Notes: generated from the sequence alone by a model not told the origin. DNA of 22,587 nt from an uncultured Ilumatobacter sp. (GCA_938049325.1 CALICC010000369.1:1-22587), one strand, 5' to 3'. Counted from the first letter of the stretch, positions 16,105 through 22,587 are shown. Made by a program: numbers and translations.

Positions 16105-17549
16105 CAGAACTGGAAGTAGATGAACGGACTCGGGCTTCCGCCCGAGAAGACGACGATGGACACCACCACAAGACCTGCGAGCGCGCCGCTCATGATCGGC
16201 GACGCAGACGACGCCACCGCACTCCCATCATGAGGTGCATCCGGACCCGACTCACGATCGTCGATTCGACGTTGCGCGAGGTCGACACCGAGCGTCGCTG
16301 CAACCAAGACCAACACGGTGAAGATCCCCGGCCAGGGCGTCGAGCCCGACAGCGGCGCCGCCAGCGACTGGAGAACGTCAACGGCATCGCCAAACGAAAC
16401 CGCGCGGAAGAAGACCATCGACAGACACCACATCGAGAACGTCGCCACGATGGCCGGAATGTGCATCACGGCGACGGGGTCGTCGGTGGTGCGCGCCCGG
16501 CGGACCACGCGGTGCACAGCCAGTGCAAGACCGTGCATCGCTCCCCAGATCACGAAGTTCCAGGACGCGCCGTGCCACAGCCCTCCGAGAAGCATCGTGA
16601 TCATCAAGTTGCGGATCGTCGCCACGGTGCCATTTCGGTTGCCGCCAAGCGGGATGTACAGGTAGTCGCGCAACCAGTCCGACAGGCTGATGTGCCAGCG
16701 CCGCCAGAACTCGGTGATGTTGCGCGACAGGTAGGGCTGACGGAAGTTGACCATCAGGTCGATGCCGAACAGCTCCGATACACCTCGAGCGATGTCGGTG
16801 TAGCCCGAGAAGTCGCCGTACAGCTGGATCGCGAAGCCGACGACGCCGGCAGCAACGGCAATGCCGGAGTGCGCGCTCGGATCGCTGAAGATCTCGTTGA
16901 CGAACGGCGCGACACCATCGGCGAGCACGATCTTCTTGAACATGCCAGACGCGATGAGCGACAGCGCTCGGTCGAGGTCACGGCCGCGTGGGAAGTGCCG
17001 CTGTTCGCTTTCGATGATGCGCGGGAGCAGCCGTTGCGCACGCTCGATCGGGCCGGCCACGAGCTGTGGGAAGTACGCGACGTAGGTCGCGAAGTCGACG
17101 AAGCCGGCGGCCGGTTCGATACGGCCTCGGTACACGTCGAAGGTGTAGGAGATCGTCTGAAACGTGTAGAAGCTGATGCCAACGGGCAAGACCAGGCCGA
17201 GCGTGGGCCCACTCGCGTCGACACCGAGCGCGGAGAGAGCGTCGGCCGCGCTGGCGACAAAGAAGTCGGCGTACTTGAAGACGCCGAGCACGCCCAGGTT
17301 CACGCCGAGGCTGGCGAACAGCCAGCCCTTTCGACCTCGTTCCGACTGCGCCGTGTGCACACGGCGTGCGACGACGAAGTCGACCACGGTCGACAGCGCG
17401 ATCAACCCGAGGAATCGCCAGTCCCACCACCCGTAGAACACGTAGGACGCCATGAGAAGCACGGCGTTGCGCACCGTGCCGGGAACGCGCCAGTACACGA
17501 CGAGCACGACGAGCAGGAACACTGCGAAGGTGATCGAGTTGAAGACCAT
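16104..17549 (-). CDS. MBOAT O-acyltransferase (AlgI-like)
   Basis: A 481-residue polytopic membrane-bound O-acyltransferase. VFNSITFAVFLLVVLVVYW opens the typical N-terminus, then ASYVFYGWWDWRF, PVGISFYTFQTISYTFDVYRG and YFPQLVAGPIERA. FWRRWHISLSDWLRDYLYIPLGG (read as FWRRWHISLSDW then LRDYLYIPLGG) and GGLWHGASWNFVIWG follow, where His326 is the invariant MBOAT histidine, with a second at 339 (AMHG). AlgI, PatA and DltB homologues carry acetyl or alanyl groups across the membrane for transfer to an exported glycan. The start is ATG 17549, with GAGG in the preceding gene's last codons; the longer frame to 17579 overlaps that gene. It is flanked by two SGNH-like genes in one operon. The glycan modified may be the product of the nearby polysaccharide locus, which is inference. 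Confidence 0.95.
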   Translation of the reverse strand: MVFNSITFAVFLLVVLVVYWRVPGTVRNAVLLMASYVFYGWWDWRFLGLIALSTVVDFVVARRVHTAQSERGRKGWLFASLGVNLGVLGVFKYADFFVASAADALSALGVDASGPTLGLVLPVGISFYTFQTISYTFDVYRGRIEPAAGFVDFATYVAYFPQLVAGPIERAQRLLPRIIESEQRHFPRGRDLDRALSLIASGMFKKIVLADGVAPFVNEIFSDPSAHSGIAVAAGVVGFAIQLYGDFSGYTDIARGVSELFGIDLMVNFRQPYLSRNITEFWRRWHISLSDWLRDYLYIPLGGNRNGTVATIRNLMITMLLGGLWHGASWNFVIWGAMHGLALAVHRVVRRARTTDDPVAVMHIPAIVATFSMWCLSMVFFRAVSFGDAVDVLQSLAAPLSGSTPWPGIFTVLVLVAATLGVDLAQRRIDDRESGPDAPHDGSAVASSASPIMSGALAGLVVVSIVVFSGGSPSPFIYFQF

Positions 17550-17553
17550 TGGC

Positions 17554-19116
17554 TCAGTTCGCCTCGAAGTCCTGAACAATGGCGTCGGTGATCAGGTCAC
17601 GACCCGGACTCCCGAGGTGGGTGAGGTCGACGAACAGCTCATCGGGTGCCGCGTCGGACAAGTCGATGACGCGCCCGCCGATGTCCGACGCGATCGCCCG
17701 GTATCTCTCGACGCTCGCGTCGTGACCCGCCCTGCCGTCGGGGTGCAGCGCGGCCATCGCGTCGCTGGTGGGCAACACGACCAACACGACGTCGTGACCG
17801 TCGGCGGCGATGCGATCGATCAGCGCTCGTTCCGAGGCGACGCGTCCGGGGCACGCCTCGGCATCGAACACCTGCTGAGTTGTGTTGATCTCGATCTGGA
17901 CGTCGAACACCGACTGGTCGAACTCCTCGACCAGCAGCGCTCGTCCACGACCGTCGGGGTCGAACACGCCCCGATTCGCATCGAGCAGCACGCCCGAGTA
18001 CGTCGGTTCCGATCCACCGATCAGGCGCATCGCCTCTGGTGCGTCGGCGACGCTCACGAACGCCTGGCCGCGTAGGTCCTCGGCGCTGTCGACTTTGTCG
18101 ATCTGAAGCGAGTCGCACGTTCGGAATTCGATCCAGGTGTTGACACCGAGCACGACCGTGGTCGGCGCCAGCGCGGCGAACCCCGCATCGGTGAGCGCTG
18201 TGTACCACGGCATCTGAAGGTCGAGCGGCAACGCTCCGAGCGAGGCGTTGTAGAACCCGGCATCGAGGCGCTCGGTGAGGGCGAGCGGGTCGAAGCCGCG
18301 CAACGATGTCGACGGACCCATCATCAAGACGTCGATCGGCTCGTCGGTCTGCGCGATGTCGATGAGGTGGACGATCGAGTTCGCGTTGTACCAGAACTCG
18401 CTCCCGAACACAGCCGGAAGCGTGCCCGTCAACGCCAGAAACACGTCGTCATTCGCACCGGCCAGACGGCCCGCGGCAGCCATTACCTCGGGGCTCGAGA
18501 CGGCCGCCTCGGTCTCACCACAGCCGAGCTGCAAGATGAGACGGTTCCGCAACGCGACACCGATCGCGACAGCATCGTCGGAACCGCGCCACCCGTCGAG
18601 CGCTGGGTCAGCGGCGACCAACTCGGCAACTCCCACCACCCCGTCGGCCACGCCGAGTGCACGCTGCGCCCAGTCGAGCGGGTACGAGCAGGCACGAGCG
18701 AGATTGCCAGCAGCCAACAGTGCCGCATCGAGCCCGTCTCGGCTCGTGCCGGGCGGCATGCGAGCGACGATCTCGTCAGCGGTGGGCAGATCGGTGACGT
18801 TGTCGTCAGATGGACACAGCGAGATCTCGATCTCTCGGCCGTATTCGTCGATCACGAACTCGTCGACACATGCTTCATCGACGGACTCGACAACCTCCTC
18901 GACCTCGGGCCCGGTCGTCGGAGCAGTGATCGGCCCGGTGATCGGAACATCCGCTACCGCAGTCTCGACGGTGACTTCGACCCTCGCTTCCGGAGCGGAG
19001 GTGTCGTTGCCGAGGCGGTCGTCAGGGAGCGAGTCAGGTGACGATGAGCATGCCGCCAGCACGCCGACACACGCGACCCACGCCGCTCGGGCTCGACAAC
19101 GATGCTCGGCCCCCAC
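17554..19116 (-). CDS. Lipoprotein with SGNH-like domain, partner of MBOAT
   Basis: A 520-residue predicted lipoprotein. The signal peptide ends in the lipobox LAAC (Cys23), followed by a Ser/Pro/acidic linker rich in Thr, Val and Glu (about 24-85). A middle region (about 95-240) with several cysteines is not recognised. An SGNH-like domain follows: VLMMGPSTSLRGF (Ser269 in a GPS that replaces GDS), FYNASLGALPLD, VVLGVNTW and VDLTH (D497-x-x-H500). The GxS, NAS and DxTH elements match those of the downstream 367-residue protein, so the two are diverged relatives with the MBOAT gene between them. GTG 19116 is chosen because TATCCT lies exactly 7 nt upstream and there is no Shine-Dalgarno. It starts the three-gene operon, ending 4 nt before the MBOAT start. 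Confidence 0.8.
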   Translation of the reverse strand: MGAEHRCRARAAWVACVGVLAACSSSPDSLPDDRLGNDTSAPEARVEVTVETAVADVPITGPITAPTTGPEVEEVVESVDEACVDEFVIDEYGREIEISLCPSDDNVTDLPTADEIVARMPPGTSRDGLDAALLAAGNLARACSYPLDWAQRALGVADGVVGVAELVAADPALDGWRGSDDAVAIGVALRNRLILQLGCGETEAAVSSPEVMAAAGRLAGANDDVFLALTGTLPAVFGSEFWYNANSIVHLIDIAQTDEPIDVLMMGPSTSLRGFDPLALTERLDAGFYNASLGALPLDLQMPWYTALTDAGFAALAPTTVVLGVNTWIEFRTCDSLQIDKVDSAEDLRGQAFVSVADAPEAMRLIGGSEPTYSGVLLDANRGVFDPDGRGRALLVEEFDQSVFDVQIEINTTQQVFDAEACPGRVASERALIDRIAADGHDVVLVVLPTSDAMAALHPDGRAGHDASVERYRAIASDIGGRVIDLSDAAPDELFVDLTHLGSPGRDLITDAIVQDFEAN

Positions 19117-19129
19117 CAGCGCAAGGATA
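19114..19129 (-). promoter_or_regulatory. Leaderless promoter of the acyltransferase operon
   Basis: On minus, TATCCT (19129-19124), seven bases TGCGCTG, GTG 19116. GATGAC at 19151-19146 (spacer 16) may be a weak -35. No Shine-Dalgarno before the GTG. Confidence 0.6.
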
Positions 19130-19191
19130 CATCCGCGACTCGGACGTCATCGGCGACCCGAACCGGACCGAACACGGCGGCCCAGACGCGA

Positions 19192-19222
19192 CGATGCCAG
19201 GCCCACAATGGGCCTGGCATCG
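19192..19222 (-). terminator. Perfect 14-bp hairpin, probable terminator of the small transcript
   Basis: Arms 19192-19205 and 19209-19222 are exact reverse complements (CGATGCCAGGCCCA on plus) around a 3-nt loop. No T-run on either strand. It sits between the small transcript and the acyltransferase operon promoter. The plus strand has no gene running into it, so it most likely serves the minus transcript. Confidence 0.65.
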
Positions 19223-19354
19223 ATCGGACTGTCTTGGGACTGCACTCACCATGACCATTCGACGATTGTCGACGTGGACGCCACCGGGACCATTTGTGGC
19301 GATGAGGAACAGCGGGGTTGGCGTGGATTCGCCAGGCCGGTCCAGCCTGTTGAC

Positions 19355-19399
19355 CTAGCGGCCAACCACCTCCAGGGTCCCATTCAAATAACTCTTCAT
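19355..19399 (-). CDS. 14-residue mini-ORF with extended Shine-Dalgarno
   Basis: Encodes MKSYLNGTLEVVGR and stops at TAG. The Shine-Dalgarno AGAGAGGAGGTGGTCC (19422-19407) can pair with all 16 bases of the usual 16S rRNA 3' tail if two G-U pairs are allowed, far more than any other gene here. GGAGGTG ends 11 nt before the ATG, a little long. A second Shine-Dalgarno-like GGAGGTGGTT lies inside codons 9-12, just before the stop, with no suitable start after it. Possibly a regulatory leader peptide, a ribosome-stalling element or a very small protein. Function unknown. Confidence 0.45.
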   Translation of the reverse strand: MKSYLNGTLEVVGR

Positions 19400-19434
19400 C
19401 GTGTGTGGACCACCTCCTCTCTCTGGTGAAACCA

Positions 19435-19464
19435 ACGGTAGTCGCTCCATTCCGTCGGGTCGAA
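19435..19464 (-). promoter_or_regulatory. Promoter of the small transcript
   Basis: On minus, TTCGAC (19464-19459), 18-bp spacer, TACCGT (19440-19435). This is the best -35/-10 pair in the window. The start would fall near 19428, giving a leader of about 29 nt before the mini-ORF. Confidence 0.5.
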
Positions 19465-19485
19465 GCGGGTTCCACAATCGCGACC

Positions 19486-19501
19486 TATCGTGTCGTCGAT
19501 G
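19486..19501 (+). promoter_or_regulatory. Leaderless promoter of the MycE-like methyltransferase
   Basis: TATCGT (19486-19491), seven bases GTCGTCG, ATG 19499. No Shine-Dalgarno. It is back to back with the minus promoter of the small transcript, 21 bp apart. Confidence 0.6.
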
Positions 19502-20338
19502 CGCCGACCTCGGATCGCCAAACCTGCGCTGCGTGACATCTTTGATCGCCACGAAGGCCGACTGATCCACAAGGTCGACCACTACTTTCCGATCTACGAG
19601 CGTCACTTCGAACGCTTCCGCGGCACCGCCCCGACCATCCTCGAGATCGGCGTTGCTCAGGGTGGCTCGGTCGAGATGTGGCATGCGTACTTCGGCCGCG
19701 GCACCACCACGGTGGGCCTCGATATCGAGCCGCGTTCGGCAACCTTGGCTCGCCCCGGCCGCCGGAGCCACGTCGTCATCGGTGACCAGGGCGACCCCGA
19801 TGTGCTGCGCCGCATCGCAGCCGAGCACGGCCCGTTCGACATCATCCTCGACGACGGCAGCCATCGCGCCGAACACCAACTCATCCTGCTCGACACGCTG
19901 TGGGATGAGCTCACCGAAGACGGCGTGTTGCTCGTGGAGGATCTCCACACCGATTATTGGCCGAACTACGGCGGGGGGCATCTTCGGCCCGGCACGTTCA
20001 TCGAGCGGATCAAGCCGCTGCTCGACGACATCAACGCGTTCAACTCGCGCGAAGACAGCTTCCAGCCCACTCGATGGACTTCGACGTTGACCGGTATCCA
20101 CGTCTACGACAGCGTGGTCGTCCTCGAGCGCGGCAAGCACCAACCGTTCACCACCTCGATGGCGGGGCGGCCGAGCTTCGACACGGTCAACGGATTGCCG
20201 GTCAGCGAGGCGATCTCCGACGAACACCAGGCTCGGATGGCCGAGATGAACACGCCAGCGCGCCGGATTCGTCGCGCGGTGCTGAATCCGGGGCTCGTGG
20301 TCGATGGCGTGCGGCGGCGCGTTCAGCGACACGGCTGA
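19499..20338 (+). CDS. Class I SAM-dependent methyltransferase (MycE / macrocin O-methyltransferase type)
   Basis: A 279-residue methyltransferase resembling the catalytic domain of MycE and macrocin O-methyltransferases, which methylate sugar hydroxyls with a metal ion. ILEIGVAQGGSVEMW (EIGVAQGG, residues 49-56) binds SAM, TTVGLDIEP holds the ribose-binding acid, and GDQGDPDVL follows. FDIILDDGSH (DDGSH 118-122) and LLVEDLHTDYWP (147-155) give the metal-binding Asp/Glu and His residues. Relatives occur both in antibiotic clusters and in surface glycan loci. ATG 19499 is used because of the -10 seven bases upstream; GTG 19490 would overlap that element. It stands alone, convergent with the next gene (13 bp between stops). 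A glycan sugar is the likely substrate, by context only. Confidence 0.88.
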   Translation: MRRPRIAKPALRDIFDRHEGRLIHKVDHYFPIYERHFERFRGTAPTILEIGVAQGGSVEMWHAYFGRGTTTVGLDIEPRSATLARPGRRSHVVIGDQGDPDVLRRIAAEHGPFDIILDDGSHRAEHQLILLDTLWDELTEDGVLLVEDLHTDYWPNYGGGHLRPGTFIERIKPLLDDINAFNSREDSFQPTRWTSTLTGIHVYDSVVVLERGKHQPFTTSMAGRPSFDTVNGLPVSEAISDEHQARMAEMNTPARRIRRAVLNPGLVVDGVRRRVQRHG

Positions 20339-20351
20339 GCACTCCGAACCG

Positions 20352-20816
20352 CTACTCGATGACGTCGTCGAGCGGAGCCTGCGGGCCGATCGCTCCAATT
20401 GCTTCGAAGTAGCCGAGGTGTGCGGTGACGACGTTGACCGCGTCGACGTCGTCGAGCAGGTCGACTTCGTTGCGGTCGGCTTCGCCGAGGAGGTACGCGG
20501 TGAGCCCGTCTTCGGTGACCACGACCGCTTCGTCGATGTCCTGGGGCCGATCGACGACCTGGTCGGGTTGCAGCCCCTGCGAATGCAGCCACTGCATGTG
20601 AAACACGAGGAGCTGCTCGACCTCGCCGGGGGTGAGCCGAGCTTGGCTTTCCTCGGGCAGGTGATCGCAGACGAAGTCGGTCGCTTCGTCGAGTCGGTAG
20701 ACGGCGCGCGGTGCGACCCCGTCGAGACGGTGCGCCTCTCGACCGACCGTGACTGCGGCGATGACGAACACACTCAGCGCTGCCAGCAGTGCGAACAGAA
20801 CCGTCATGACGTTCAT
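20352..20816 (-). CDS. Small membrane-anchored protein of unknown function
   Basis: A 154-residue protein with one N-terminal membrane helix (about residues 4-24, TVLFALLAALSVFVIAAVTVG) and a soluble remainder. That part contains APRAVYRLDEATDFVCDHLPEE, TPGEVEQLLVFHMQWLHSQGL and VVVTEDGLTAYLLGEADR in order. I recall similar uncharacterised proteins in actinobacteria but can give no function. The C-terminus is acidic with no motif I know. ATG 20816 is used: TAGCGT ends 8 nt upstream and GGAGG is too close to the ATG to act normally. A longer frame to 20852 starts inside the upstream repeat region and is rejected. Its -35 region overlaps the first copy of the 10-bp repeat, so it may be controlled from there. 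Confidence 0.78.
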   Translation of the reverse strand: MNVMTVLFALLAALSVFVIAAVTVGREAHRLDGVAPRAVYRLDEATDFVCDHLPEESQARLTPGEVEQLLVFHMQWLHSQGLQPDQVVDRPQDIDEAVVVTEDGLTAYLLGEADRNEVDLLDDVDAVNVVTAHLGYFEAIGAIGPQAPLDDVIE

Positions 20817-20824
20817 CGACCTCC

Positions 20825-20830
20825 ACGCTA
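20825..20830 (-). promoter_or_regulatory. -10 of the small membrane protein gene
   Basis: TAGCGT on minus, 8 nt before ATG 20816. The matching -35 position (about 20853-20847) falls on repeat copy 1. Confidence 0.5.
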
Positions 20831-20837
20831 CCGACAG

Positions 20838-20948
20838 CCCGTTCTGGTCCACATGGACACCCGTCGTGCTCGCTCCGTCCCGTTCTGGTCCACCTAGGCG
20901 TCGGAAACCGACGCATCCGTGGACCGGAACGGCGGGGGGACCAGAACG
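20838..20948. repeat. Nested palindromic repeat cluster in a divergent control region
   Basis: Four copies of a 10-bp element: GTTCTGGTCC at 20841-20850 and 20882-20891, and its reverse complement at 20921-20930 (one mismatch, GGACCGGAAC) and 20938-20947 (exact). Copies 2 and 3 are part of 14-base arms (20880-20893, 20919-20932) that enclose a further CGTCGG-AAA-CCGACG hairpin (20900-20914). Copies 1 and 4 pair outside them over 11 bp. A shorter GTCCA-CA-TGGAC repeat overlaps copy 1 (20847-20858). The whole can fold as one long nested stem or act as four operator half-sites. Copy 1 covers the -35 region of the minus gene; copy 4 lies about 40 bp before the plus -10. Confidence 0.75.
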
Positions 20949-20987
20949 TCGGCTGGACAGCTCTTCAGTCGTCAGCCGCCGCAGTGG

Positions 20988-20993
20988 TAAAAT
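20988..20993 (+). promoter_or_regulatory. -10 of the secreted propeller-like protein gene
   Basis: TAAAAT is a near-consensus -10 in otherwise GC-rich DNA. The -35 (TTCAGT, 20964-20969, spacer 18) is weak. The transcript would have a leader of about 50 nt before ATG 21050. Confidence 0.5.
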
Positions 20994-21049
20994 GGCCGAA
21001 CGCGTCGGACCTCTCGGTGGATCGATGACGAACGAGAATGGCGGAACTC

Positions 21050-22587
21050 ATGAGGCTGAACGCAACAAGGCGGAGCGTTGCCCTGACGTGGATGTTGACC
21101 ATCGGCACGGTGTTGACATCAGTGGTGGCGTCACCGGTCGCGCAGGCTCTTCCAGGAGTGACGATCGGGGTCAGTGACATCGGGCTCTCGAACATCGCGT
21201 GGTCGCGGTTCTCGCCCGACGCGCGATTCGCGACTGCGTCCGATGGGACGTCGAGGTACCACGTCGATCTCGACAGCGAGATCGCGACGCAGGTTCCACT
21301 CGCGAACCCATCGATCTTTGACGGCAACTTCGCGTACGGCGTGGAAAACGGTGAGCTCCGCCGAGTCACGATCGCGACGGGCGCCGCGGACACAATCGAC
21401 CTCCCCGCCGGCCTGCCGTTCGATCTGGCGTCAGTGGATGGCTCGACATCCGATGGGCGATTCATCTTGGTTCGCACACTCGGGTTCGTGAACATGCAGG
21501 CGATTGAACATCACGTCCTCTACGACACGCTCACCGACTCGTACGTGACGTCACCGACCGAGGGAATCGACCCGTCGGGTCGGTCGACTCGCAATGCGAT
21601 CTTGTCGCCTGACGGCGATCACATTCGGTACCAGACGTACGTCGGAGGTCGCAAGGTCGCTGAGGCCGATCTCGTCGTCTCGTCCGGCGAGCGCCGATCG
21701 GTGACAGAACCAACCGGTTCCGAACTGGGCGTGTGGTCTGCATCGTTCGATCTCGAGTGGGCGGTTTTCGGGTCGAGCGATGAGATTTTGACCGGCAACG
21801 GTTCACCCACTCAGCGGCTCTACCGGCAAGAGCTCGCAACGGGAACGATCACCCAAGTCAACCTCCGCGCCCCATTTCAAGACATCACCGACGTGCAAGC
21901 GCTCCCGAATGGTCGAGTCCTCATGCTGGTCCGAACGACAGTCGACGGGTTCGAGAACTACCAGTTGTTCGTGTGGTCGAACCTCGAAAACCCGGCGGTG
22001 CAGATCACTCAGTCGGCGGATGGAGATCTGGCGAACGCGACGGTGCAGAACGTCGGGTCGAAGTTCGTGGTCGACCCGGATGGTGAGCGGGTCGCGTTCG
22101 CCTCGAGGGCGACCAATCTCGTTCCGGGCACCGTCGACGACGCCACGCGGTTGTACGTCATCAGACTTCCCGCCGTCGACCCGAGTCTTCCTGATCCGGA
22201 TCCGACTCCACTGATCCGGATGACGTTGCCGCCGGCTGAGGCACCTGTACCCGGTGGACCGGCCGCCGAGGTGGGTCCGGGAGCGCCCGAAGACATCGGT
22301 GAGTTGGTCTCGAACGGTCTCCACAACCGCAATACCGCATTGGTATTCGGACCGGGCTCAGTCCCGTTCCATTTCGATTTCCGCTCACGTGAACTCGTGG
22401 AGATCGCGATTCCGGCAAGGTTTGTGTCGCGCTCGTCCGTCGTGGGATCGGCCGGAGCGGTGTTGTACAAGCAAACCGTCGCAACCGGCCAGATCGATCG
22501 ATTCGAACCAGAGTTCCCGACCATTCCAGACGGGCAACCCGGCTTCGCTCAGTGGGGAGTGGTGAGCATCGACGGCGTTGACGATGC
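21050..22587 (+). CDS. Secreted beta-propeller-like (TolB/WD40-like) protein, C-terminus cut by window edge
   Basis: At least 512 residues; the frame is open to the window edge. ATG 21050 begins MRLNATRRSVALTWML, a signal peptide with likely cleavage after PVAQA (about residue 33). ATG 21038 (MAEL) is an in-frame alternative. The body is a series of beta-rich repeats with TolB/PD40-like phrases: WSRFSPDARFATASDG, VDGSTSDGRFILV, NAILSPDGDHIRYQT, FVVDPDGERVAFASRATNLVPGT. These suggest a six- or seven-bladed propeller. A Pro-rich linker (PSLPDPDPTP, LPPAEAPVPGGP) near residues 383-405 leads to a second, unrecognised beta-rich region. Likely extracellular or wall-associated, with a binding rather than catalytic role. 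Divergent from the small membrane protein. It lies in a reading frame that is easy to miss because it lacks a stop within the window. Confidence 0.82.
   Translation, partial: MRLNATRRSVALTWMLTIGTVLTSVVASPVAQALPGVTIGVSDIGLSNIAWSRFSPDARFATASDGTSRYHVDLDSEIATQVPLANPSIFDGNFAYGVENGELRRVTIATGAADTIDLPAGLPFDLASVDGSTSDGRFILVRTLGFVNMQAIEHHVLYDTLTDSYVTSPTEGIDPSGRSTRNAILSPDGDHIRYQTYVGGRKVAEADLVVSSGERRSVTEPTGSELGVWSASFDLEWAVFGSSDEILTGNGSPTQRLYRQELATGTITQVNLRAPFQDITDVQALPNGRVLMLVRTTVDGFENYQLFVWSNLENPAVQITQSADGDLANATVQNVGSKFVVDPDGERVAFASRATNLVPGTVDDATRLYVIRLPAVDPSLPDPDPTPLIRMTLPPAEAPVPGGPAAEVGPGAPEDIGELVSNGLHNRNTALVFGPGSVPFHFDFRSRELVEIAIPARFVSRSSVVGSAGAVLYKQTVATGQIDRFEPEFPTIPDGQPGFAQWGVVSIDGVDD

Larger units (their letters stand above)
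19192..19428 (-). ncRNA. Candidate structured small transcript with mini-ORF
   Basis: Not a family I recognise. This gene-free stretch reads on minus as a complete small transcription unit. It has a promoter (19464-19435), an extended Shine-Dalgarno (19422-19407), a 14-codon mini-ORF (19399-19355), then a chain of small inverted repeats and a perfect terminal hairpin (19222-19192). The internal inverted repeats are: GGCCG/CGGCC enclosing the stop codon (19363-19359 with 19339-19335), TGGCG-AATCCA-CGCCA (19334-19319), GTGG-CGT-CCAC (19284-19274) and TCGAC-AATC-GTCGA (19272-19259). The 5' end is estimated as 7 nt after the -10. It ends 63 nt before the separate promoter of the acyltransferase operon, so it is either an independent RNA of about 235 nt or an attenuating leader of that operon. 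Confidence 0.5.

Noticed and set aside
16017..17591. A 524-codon open frame on plus
   Set aside because: It is antisense to the MBOAT gene, whose motifs are unmistakable; the composition is Arg/His/Asp-rich with no domain.
19407..19422. Plus-strand sequence resembling the 3' end of 16S rRNA (GGACCACCTCCTCTCT)
   Set aside because: Bases further upstream do not match 16S rRNA, so it is not an rRNA fragment. It is better read as an extended Shine-Dalgarno on minus.
19355..20773. A 472-codon open frame on minus
   Set aside because: It is antisense to the clear MycE-like methyltransferase and overlaps the small membrane protein gene. Only its last 14 codons coincide with the mini-ORF, which has its own Shine-Dalgarno and promoter.
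20992..21177. Alternative plus frame from ATG 20992 (within TAAAATGG) to a stop at 21177
   Set aside because: The long frame from 21050 has a signal peptide and propeller motifs and overlaps it. This frame has no motif, and its ATG lies in the -10 element.
1..22587. tRNA, rRNA, CRISPR, insertion sequence, integrase or phage genes
   Set aside because: None seen by eye on either strand. There is no tandem spacer pattern, no transposase-like product and no CCA-ended cloverleaf. A dedicated RNA search would be needed to exclude short RNAs fully.

Overview
The window is high-GC DNA with dense, short-spaced genes and almost no poly-T terminators. This points to an actinobacterium. The marine/soil Acidimicrobiia (Ilumatobacter-like) are my best guess from gene content and style; this is inference, as no rRNA or marker gene is present. 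No tRNA, rRNA, CRISPR array, transposase or integrase was seen. A recurring start architecture is visible: a TANNNT -10 element 6-9 nt (most often exactly 7 nt) before an ATG or GTG with no Shine-Dalgarno, i.e. leaderless genes. Genes inside operons are instead joined by 1-4 nt gaps or short overlaps.

Layout. (1) 1-3161: two divergent secreted 5'-nucleotidase/metallophosphatase genes. The left one is cut by the window edge; the right one carries an extra N-terminal Calx-beta domain. They share an identical 16-nt ribosome-binding/start segment in opposite orientation. A 16-bp hairpin follows the right gene. (2) 3335-13780: a cell-surface polysaccharide locus. It holds a priming sugar-phosphate transferase (WcaJ type) and an ExoA-like glycosyltransferase on plus; then on minus a glycosyltransferase, a Stealth-family sugar-phosphate transferase, another glycosyltransferase and two FkbM methyltransferases; then on plus an ABC-2 export permease, its ATPase and a GalE epimerase. 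Read together: a lipid-linked sugar is primed, extended by several transferases, possibly joined through phosphodiesters, methylated, and exported by an ABC transporter of the Wzm/Wzt or TagGH kind. (3) 13897-14950: an alpha/beta-hydrolase-fold protein whose expected serine nucleophile is asparagine, and a 75-residue protein of unknown function. (4) 15001-19116: a three-gene operon of an SGNH-like lipoprotein, an MBOAT (AlgI-like) O-acyltransferase and a membrane-anchored SGNH-like protein, probably an acyl (acetyl) transfer machine acting on an extracellular glycan.

(5) 19117-19498: a gene-free stretch holding what looks like an undescribed short transcript on the minus strand. It has a promoter, an unusually extended Shine-Dalgarno, a 14-codon mini-ORF with a second Shine-Dalgarno just before its stop, several small hairpins and a perfect 14-bp terminal hairpin. 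(6) 19499-22587: a MycE-type class I methyltransferase, a small membrane-anchored protein, a divergent control region with a nested set of four copies of a 10-bp repeat, and a secreted beta-propeller-like protein running off the right edge.
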